Source: Mesotaenium endlicherianum (lineage: Eukaryota > Streptophyta > Zygnematophyceae > Zygnematales > Mesotaeniaceae). From it: a DNA stretch of 64,000 nucleotides. The notes under the pieces were generated by a model. It searched no databases, was not told the origin of the DNA, and worked only from the letters and a program-made list of their open reading frames with translations. The translations under genes and the position numbers were made by a program. This document shows, piece by piece, positions 57,128 to 64,000 of the stretch. The DNA is taken from NCBI GenBank assembly GCA_009602735.1, contig WELA01006598.1, positions 601,605 through 665,604 on the forward strand. Direction: 5' to 3'. The number at the start of each line of letters is the position of its first letter. Position 1 is the stretch's first letter.

Positions 57128-59923
57128 TCAGTATGGGCTGTGCCTTCCCTTCTGGCGTAAATCTTGTGTTCTTTTTAATGGCAAAAAATTCAAGGCCCTA
57201 CCCTTACTGAGATCTACTACATTCTCAGTCCCCCAGCCACACAGTTTCCCATCTTCTCCGCCTGTCCAGCAAGAGACTGAGTTGTCACGCTGTGTCAACA
57301 TGGTTCTGACGACTCCTGTATGGGACCCTTCAAGTACACGCGTGGGTGCTCCCAGTGTCCCTTTTCTAGAATCTTGAGGAACAGTGGTGTCTCCCACATG
57401 AACAGGAAAGCAGCCCACCTGACCATCTCGTGTCCCTGCTACTAGACTCAGCCCAGCGTCAAGGCTGTAGTCACAGTCTATCAGGTAGTCCACCTGCACC
57501 CATCAGCAATATTCACACGCATTTCCATTTAGAACAGGGGGCTTGCATATTATACAGGCCACAATCATACGTGATGTATGTACATAGAAGCTATAGCTTA
57601 CTTACCGGGGGATAGCTCCAGCAACGAGACGCCAAGGAGCGTGTGTCAGGAAAGTGTCCAACAACCTCGCAATCCCGCAGGCTCCAAACACTGCAGCAGC
57701 AGCAGCAACAGAGGTTTGTCTCAGCTCCCTTTATTGTATGCTGGGACCCAGAAACACTCGGAGGCCATTTGCTTCCAAAGCAAAGTATCAGGGAAAAGGA
57801 TGGGTACCTCAAGGTCTCAATGTGCGTGAGGCACCAGAGGTTGTCATCTGCTGCAGCACCACTGCCCCCACAGAATCCAATCCTCGACACTGATACACCC
57901 GGACACAGCACCTGCCACAGGCAACCCACAAGTTACGACTCAAACAGGCCAGGACGCGTAGCTGCCTACCAGGTTGCCGGATTTGTCGCTAGTCATGCAA
58001 GACCGGATGTTGCCTTGTGGCCTAGAAGGAGATATCAGGGCCAAAAAGAGACACGGGCATGCTGCGGGCTGGTGTCCTCGTTCATACCATTTCCATGCTG
58101 TCATCGTCTGTAATATCGCCCGAGACGTTAAACACGCACACAAGGCCATCCACAGACGCGGAGACCAGCTTGGACCTCTCTGAAGGATGAAAATGCACCT
58201 GGCAAGCCCCCCACACCGCACTCTTCAATAGAACCTCTTTGCGAGGAATATTGCCCTGACCTCAGAAAATGGCCACAAAAGAGAATCAGCAGAGATAAAG
58301 GCAGCCGGCTGAAGGAGTGGTGTGAAGCCGCTCTTGTACCTGAGTCACGGCTTCAGTGTGGCAATCTTCTAAGCCTGCTATTTGGCGCTGCGTTCTCCAA
58401 TCCCAAAATATGATCTGTCCCAAAGCAGAAAATTAACAGAGGTCAGATAAGAGGCAGCACCACTGGAAATAGTAGCGATGCCCAGAAGTGGCACTCACAC
58501 AGGCGCCTGCACTAAGGGCAAAACCGATCACTACATGAGCACCACATAAAGTGAAACAAGGTCGCTAAGACCACATAACACCAGCCTAAGAGACACAGGT
58601 CAGCAACAGCAGATATATGCAGACAGTAAAGTGGAAAGTCTAGTGAGTGACGCGAGTCATGCCAGACAGATACGTCATATATACACTGTAAAATTTGCAA
58701 GGTGCCCAAAAGTAACACCAGGACCACCTGCTGATTGGCGCCAGCAGCAATGGTATGTCCGGAGGGACCACCTACAGAGAAGCTCCACAGCTCTTGCTTG
58801 CCACCTGGCACCCGGAGCTCATGCACCTGCAGCAGCAACATTACCCTCGCACGTGTCACACACACGTGACACAAGGGAGCAAACACGATGTAACACTTGT
58901 TTACCCTGAGAAGAAGGAATAGGGGCATGCGGTCGTGGTAGCCTTACACCGCAAGCAAACGCACGGAACGCTCCACGCAGTGAGACAAGAACCTTACTAA
59001 TTCTGCCCTTGCAACCAAAGTCCGCAATTGGCAGACACCTTCCAAATACGAGGGCATTGAGTTGCAGAGACCACTTTACCTGGCTTTTGTTCCGAATGTC
59101 CCATACTCTAAGTGTCCCGTCAGCTGCACATGATAAGAGCACGTTGGGTGATGCTGCATCTGGGAACTCAATATCTGATATGGTCGCAGTGTGGCCCTGA
59201 CAATCCCCCATGTAGGCCCCCGTGTGCGGGTTGTAAAGCTTCACACTATTGGTGGACACTGACGCGGCCATCACCGAGCTATCCCCACTGCATACCCCAC
59301 ACCCGCTCATGCCTGTAAGAGGGCTCCATTGCGAAGGCAAAGGACGTTCTTAAAAGTAGCTGTTTTCATTCCTGCCTCAATCTACGTGACTAGCTTCAGT
59401 CAAGGATGTACTTCATGAAATCCAGCGCAACGATTGTTAATTCTACCGCCACCCAATAGCTGCCTTCATGGGTTTGTCAACAGATCTCCCTTTCGCTTGG
59501 ATGTGCACTTTATGGATGTCATTCTTGCTCCAGGCAGCAGGTCTTGACAACTCTAATAGCATATGTGTGTCTAAAGTGGATGTGAATAAAATATCAAGAA
59601 CCAGTGCCTCTCACAACTCGAGTTGTGATTGTCTTTCTGCTCACAGATCTCCATGCATGCATTGCTGAAAGCATGCCACTGGTCATAGCAGTCAACCCCT
59701 GTCAGGTTGCGGAGCCTGTGGTATACGCTCTCGCTTACTTGGAAGCCAGGTCAAAAATGTAGTCTGGATCATCAGTCTTTCCATAACTTGCTTGAATGAT
59801 CTTCTGTACAAACAAAGCCGGGTATGTTCCGGGTTGTGACTTGCTTTCTGTTACTGGAACATCTGCTCCATCTACGTCCATAACTTCATCCAACACCTCA
59901 TCGGAAAACCTTATGTGCGTCAT
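57128..59923 (-). CDS. WD40-repeat protein, WDR89-like
   Basis: This multi-exon minus-strand gene has a proposed ATG at 59923. Exon 1 (59923-59735) encodes MTHIRFSDEVLDEVMDVDG and a neutral segment, although which end of the transcript is complete is uncertain. The following exons give beta-propeller blades: GHTATISDIEFPD with LLSCAADGTLRVWDIRN (about 59090-59220), ELWSFSVGG (about 58760), VHFHPSERSKLVSASVDGL (about 58140-58200), CLWQVLCPG, SVWSLRDCEVVGHFPDT (about 57640-57690), and a last exon (about 57495-57128) with LSLVAGTRDGQVGCF, SHTGVVRTM and CWTGGEDGKLCGWG. The combination of an N-terminal blade with DIRNKSQ and the C-terminal HxGVVR...WTGGEDG fits the WDR89 family (GIGANTUS1/GTS1 in Arabidopsis). 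The propeller is certain, the ortholog call moderate. The order of the N-terminal exons should be treated cautiously. Confidence 0.75.
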
Positions 59924-60605
59924 TGTGGAGTGCCTGATTGTTGCTTGTACCCGTGGCGTTTAAACTGCTCCGACGAATGATGTTTCCTTGTGAGAAACAC
60001 CCAACAAAAGTGTAGCCCTGAACTTCGTGGCTATCAAAGTGTCTTAACGTGAACTCTTTATAATTCCGATGAAACACTGTCACTTATTACCGTCAGGACG
60101 ACTTCCAGCAGGACCATGACCATCATTTTCAGCGCCAGCAATATGCACGGAGTCGGGCGTTAGAGAGGGCCTTCCGTGAGCAGATTGCCAAGCTCACTCG
60201 AGGGGAATTGAAGGCAATTCAAGGCACTAGATACCACCTCACAAACTGCAGAACGAGTTTCAACGCGTCCCTTCTGCCCGAGTACGCACTCGGACTTCAT
60301 TGTCTCTTAGTGGCCTCCGCTTTGCTCCGCTTAGTGTCGCTCGCGAAGCGGCGGATGTCCTCTGTGCACTAGTTTGCGTTGCCTTCCTTTCTGCTGGTAC
60401 TTGATTTGAAGCTTCCTTGCAGCCTTCATCTCAGGCAGGGAGCCCAATGGTGCAGAGGATGTTTCTAGGTAACGGCGGATAGCAAGCAGGTGGCAGCACC
60501 GGGAAACTACCTCACTCACTCTCTCCATTCAAGTTAAGTTCCAAGTCTCTAAGATACTATCTATACTCGGGGTTGGTGCTGCTCCCCTCTCCGTTCTTAG
60601 TGACC
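59924..60605. promoter_or_regulatory. Divergent intergenic region WDR89-like / NOL12-like
   Basis: This 0.68-kb region lies between two head-to-head start codons and holds both promoters. It includes a GCCTCCGCTTTGCTCCGCTTAG-type GC-rich stretch (about 60312-60350). No TATA box is evident. The 65-codon minus-strand frame here (60331-60528) has no recognisable domain. Confidence 0.5.
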
Positions 60606-62585
60606 ATGGACAATGATGCTGGCGACGTAGAAGAACAGCCAGGTGGTCGACATATTGGCAAGCGGGTAAGGCGCAGTGGGGCTGCTGTTGTCTTCGACGA
60701 GAATGCTCGTTTGTAAGTTTGTCTCTCCTCTCCTGAGCGTGCTCATCCAGCTCTGGGCTGCACGCTTTGACCAGGAAGCCCAACCGGTGGTAATGCATGT
60801 GGTTTGTGTGCAAGTATATATAAACTTCCTGCTGACACGGAGTACTTCAGCATTTAGTACAGCGGATACGTGGAAGATCATTGTCCCCAGACCTTGCAAG
60901 CTGAAAAGAATGGTCTCATCTATGACTTATGGGGTACCGTATGGTGTTCGAGAACCATAAATGGGCATGATACCTGTTTCGATGGTATGCGTATGCGTCT
61001 AACAATGGAGTTGTTCATTTGTGTGTCAACTAAGAGTGCTTGGTGAGTGCACGTGCAGGGAATATTTGACAGGATTCAGGAAAAGGAAACAAGCTAGGAG
61101 GAAAAAAGCAGAGCAGGAGAAGGAGGTCAAGGATCGTCACAAGAGATTACAAGAGCGGGCCGAGGTAACTTGCATACATTCAGTTAGGATTGTGGAACAT
61201 TTTCTGTCAATCTGGCTCTAGTCAGCTTACTCCTTGTAATATGCCAGCCTCTCCACACGGCCACGCCCTGGATTACATGCGGAGGCTCCTAGGTGAATGC
61301 CACTCAATCAGATTGCGATGTACGTGTTGGATCTGTAAGTGTCCCGTCTATGACGTAGTGAGCTAGTGCATGAACTTTGTCTGCAAGCACCAGGTCCAGT
61401 TCGGACAGTGATGGAAGTCCTTATAACAAGTGACTTCTATCGCCGTAATAACCATTCGTATGTAGCGTGCCAGCTCAGGCGCACCATCTGTAACTTCTTA
61501 GGCAATAGTGTAGCAATTGCTTCAACTACTCTGACTTTGGCTGCTCTTCAGTATGTTGTCTTCATACGTTATTTGGTTGTAAATTTGCTGGACTTTTGGT
61601 GGGGCCATATTGTGGTAGAGATTAGCACTTCCAGCTGTTTAGGGAGTGTCTAACGTAAGACTAGCAAGACAGCATACTGGAGGTGGATCAGGTCGTGGAC
61701 TATGGTGCTGCATAGTAGAGGAAGGGTTGTCAATATCCTGCTCTGTTGCTGTCGTTTCTGTGGAGTGCCTGGTCTGTTGCTGCATCACGTTCGCTCCATC
61801 CGACGCAAGCTCAATGAGCAGAGTGGTTGGAGCGAGCTAAGAAATCACCTCTGATTACTTGATTCATCCGGGTTGCTTATGCAGAGAAGGCTGCAGGTGA
61901 AGATTGCCAGAGGTTTGTTGCCCCCAGATGCTACACGCGACACTAGGCCTACTCGTGAAGACTGCTTGGAGACAGAGGGTCCCAGAGGGGTGAAGAGAAA
62001 GTCAGATTCGATTGGGGAAGGGGACGAGGAGGGCACGAGTGGCGACAAGGAGTTAGTGGAGCAAGGTGATGTTTCCACTGGTCAGCGATGCAGACTTGAG
62101 CAGTATGTGGTTGGCTGGCATGTTCATGTTTTCCTGTTATTGTGTGGTTTGGTTGGAAACTTTCAACAACACTTGATATCGTTAGCCATGCCGCTGGGCC
62201 ATCCTTAAGCACACAATTCTAATCAGGTCCCCAGGAAAGACCACAGTTGCGCAAGTACAACATGTCATCAACACTGATTGTGTATCTCATTGTTGCAGAT
62301 ACAGTCATCTATGAGGGAGAGGGTACTACAACCTTTGTCACAACTTGTGCATTATCAACTGACGGTGACGACTTGGAAAGAGTTCCTAGGGCAGGAAGTA
62401 TTTCGGGTTCAGCAGTTGCTCGTTCAGCCAGCACTGTAGCACCTTCTCTCAAGCCTAAGTCTGTCAAGACTAGCGGGCCGGCCAAGAAAAAAAAGCAGGC
62501 TACTCAAGTGAGAGGGGTAAAGGGAAAGTTGAAGAGCTCCAAGAGGAAGAACAAGAAGGGTAAGAAGAGAAAAGGCAAAAGCTGA
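60606..62585 (+). CDS. NOL12/Rrp17-family nucleolar protein
   Basis: This family acts in pre-rRNA processing in the nucleolus. Exon 1 (60606-60712) ends with VVFDENARL, and exon 2 (61059-61164) begins EYLTGFRKRKQARRKKAEQE. Joined in phase, they give the family signature: VFDE-x-x-R-x-x(Y/F)LTGF(R/H)KRK followed by a long basic coiled coil. Middle exons are less certain: VMEVLITSDF near 61408-61440, and a segment around 61890-62100 with GVKRKSDSIGEGDEEGTSG. The final exon (about 62300-62585) has an acidic start, YEGEGTTTFVTT, then a strongly basic Lys-rich tail (SSKRKNKKGKKRKGKS) suited to nucleolar retention. The stop is TGA at 62583-62585. Orthology rests mainly on exons 1 and 2 and the C-terminal tail. 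Confidence 0.7.
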
Positions 62586-63384
62586 TTGTTTGTCCTTGCT
62601 TTCACTTGTATATATCTTCCATGTATTTACTGTGTATCCACTCTTTTGGGTCTCTCTTAGATGTAGAAAATCTTGTGCACAATGTTATGGCCCATGTGCT
62701 GCTACTTCCAATATTCATCGTCAGGTTGGGATGGCCATTAACAAGCAGTAGTTCATCAGACCCCTGTTGCTTCCCCGCGTATGGCCAGATTTAGGAACAG
62801 TTGCCATATTCCCAGTCAAGCTGACTCAAGATTTTCTGTTAGTATCGTATTGCTGCACATGAGCTGCATGTGTTGGTATCATAGTGATGAGGTCTTCTTA
62901 TGCGATGTCACAGCCAAAGTGTAATGTACTTCTGACAGCGTAGCTGCGGATGAGTCACGTGTATTTAAAAAGACAGTTTGTATACGGCCAAAGAAGGTAG
63001 CTGCAAAAATAAATTGTTGGCTATGCAGTGCCAGGTCAACTGAGCACTCCTCCATCTGCCACGTGTCCTTCATATGCCTACTTGCATGGCTTCTGCTCCT
63101 GGCTATCTTGCAGCAAGCTGAAAGGGTCATTGGCGAGGCAGCAACATGGCTTGTGGAATACTTCTTGCTTTCTGATTTTAGCTTCTCTACCTTCTCTAGC
63201 CTTAGCAATAGGGGGAAAGAAACTAGTCCACACATATCTTTCTCAATTCTACATGCATACATGACAGCCTCAGCAACCCCCAACCTCTAGTCCATAGGCA
63301 TCAACAAGTTCAAGCCTACCCGTAAGACATACATCTGCAGAACCCATTTGCAAGTTTGACAATATGTGTTCAAATTGCCTGATT
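62586..63384. other. Subtelomeric sequence, no gene recognised
   Basis: About 0.8 kb between the NOL12-like stop and the DIRS-like fragment. It contains the 3' untranslated region of the gene. Overlapping open frames at 62879-63290 on both strands have no recognisable domain. Confidence 0.5.
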
Positions 63385-63910
63385 TTAAAAGAAGGTGCTT
63401 ATGGAAAAGATACTAGGAGTAGTAATATGCAACGTCATCCTAGGCGGACCCTTGGGTGATAAAATGTACATGTGGCAGGTGTACATGCCCCCCGTGGCCC
63501 CAAAAGCCACCTTGATGGAAGTAAGCTGACCCGCTAATGATGCTATTGTTCTAATGTGCACGCTACTGGTCCCGCGGGCGGGCAGTAGCTCGGACATGGA
63601 GGAGCGTTCGCACAAGCTTTTCTTTGCGCGCCTTGCCAATGTGCACCCTGAGTCTACGAGTGTCTATCACGACGCCCAAAAAATGGGTGATTTTTGAGCA
63701 CGTAAAAACTGCCTCCTCCGTGTTCACCACGAATCCTGCTAGTGCAAGTTCTGCTACCATCAACCGCGATGTTTGCGCATGGGCTTCCTCACTAGGACAG
63801 CTCACCACAAAATTGTCCAAATTAGCTAGGACTTGTATTCCCATCTGCCTCCATCCATCTTCCCACCAGCTCCTTCACCACTCTTGTAAAGACATGGGTT
63901 TAGAGTTTAG
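63385..63910 (-). pseudogene. DIRS-like retrotransposon RT/RNase H fragment
   Basis: Reading leftward from about 63905, VFTRVVKELVGRWMEA precedes (after a 1-base frameshift) GIQVLANLDNFVV. This corresponds to the RT active-site block, which is (A)YLDDFLV in the family, so the catalytic YxDD is changed to NLDN. Then LALAGFVVNTEEAVF and ITHFLGVVIDTRRL follow, a spacing typical of DIRS/Ngaro-type RTs. After another frame change near 63600, RTIASLAGQLTSIKVAFG resembles the start of the DIRS RNase H region. The fragment is about 175 codons, doubly frameshifted and inactive. The RT sequence stops exactly where telomeric repeats begin. Confidence 0.65.
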
Positions 63911-64000
63911 GGTGTAAAGACATGGGTTTAGGGTTTAGGGTTTAGGGTTTAGGGTTTAGGGTTTAGGGTTTTAGGGTTTAGGGTTTAGGGTTTAGGGTTT
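63886..64000 (+). repeat. Telomeric repeat array TTTAGGG at chromosome end
   Basis: From about 63925 to the last base the sequence is tandem TTTAGGG with one T insertion (near 63970). It is preceded by a duplicated TGTAAAGACATGGGTTTA (63885-63902 and 63912-63929) separated by GAGTTTAGGG. The G-rich strand runs 5' to 3' towards the right edge, as at a natural right-hand chromosome end. TTTAGGG is the plant-type telomere unit. Confidence 0.92.

Noticed and set aside
1-64000. CRISPR arrays, bacterial operons or phage-like modules
   Set aside because: No regularly spaced repeats of that kind, no ribosome-binding-site-led operons, and all recognisable genes are spliced eukaryotic genes or eukaryotic transposons.

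Overview
The window is nuclear DNA from a green-lineage eukaryote, most likely a streptophyte (a charophyte-grade alga or an early-diverging land plant). The evidence is a plant-type TTTAGGG telomere array at the right edge, spliced genes with short GT-AG introns, an organellar presequence protease with a transit-type N-terminus, a CAF-1 large subunit, an F-box protein and an extensin-like SPPPPKK wall protein. The species cannot be named from the sequence. Two single Ns (40013 and 43521) mark a draft assembly.

Layout. About 1-31 kb is a transposon graveyard of nested elements: a decayed Ty3-type gag/protease fragment interrupted by a solo LTR; two related piggyBac-like elements (1399-3731 and 4339-7667); a broken unknown gene split by the second of them; an unfamiliar repeated ORF family present as two tail-to-tail copies (10.1-20.6 kb and 26.9-29.2 kb); an 8.1-kb hAT element inside the first copy, itself carrying a solo LTR; and, between the copies, a 4.6-kb non-autonomous LTR retrotransposon and TRIM-like miniature LTR elements. 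Several insertions have target-site duplications that can be read directly, so their order of arrival can be reconstructed. A truncated Ty3/gypsy protease-RT fragment lies at 30-31.1 kb.

About 33-62.6 kb is gene-rich: a three-domain cupredoxin/proline-rich wall protein (minus), an intronless F-box protein (plus), presequence protease PreP (minus), CAF-1 large subunit/FAS1 (plus), a B-type cyclin (minus), a WDR89-like WD40 protein (minus) and a NOL12-like nucleolar protein (plus). PreP/FAS1 and WDR89/NOL12 are divergent pairs with short intergenic regions. FAS1, cyclin B and NOL12 are all proliferation or ribosome-biogenesis functions, but nothing seen shows they are co-regulated.

The last 0.6 kb is a degraded DIRS-like RT/RNase H fragment directly abutting TTTAGGG repeats that run G-rich towards the window end, the orientation of a real chromosome terminus. 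The repeat-poor, gene-rich part is therefore the telomere-proximal side. No clearly new defence or metabolic system was found. The least explained items are the repeated unknown ORF family with its conserved palindromic 3' region, the three-cupredoxin wall protein, and the retroelement-telomere junction.
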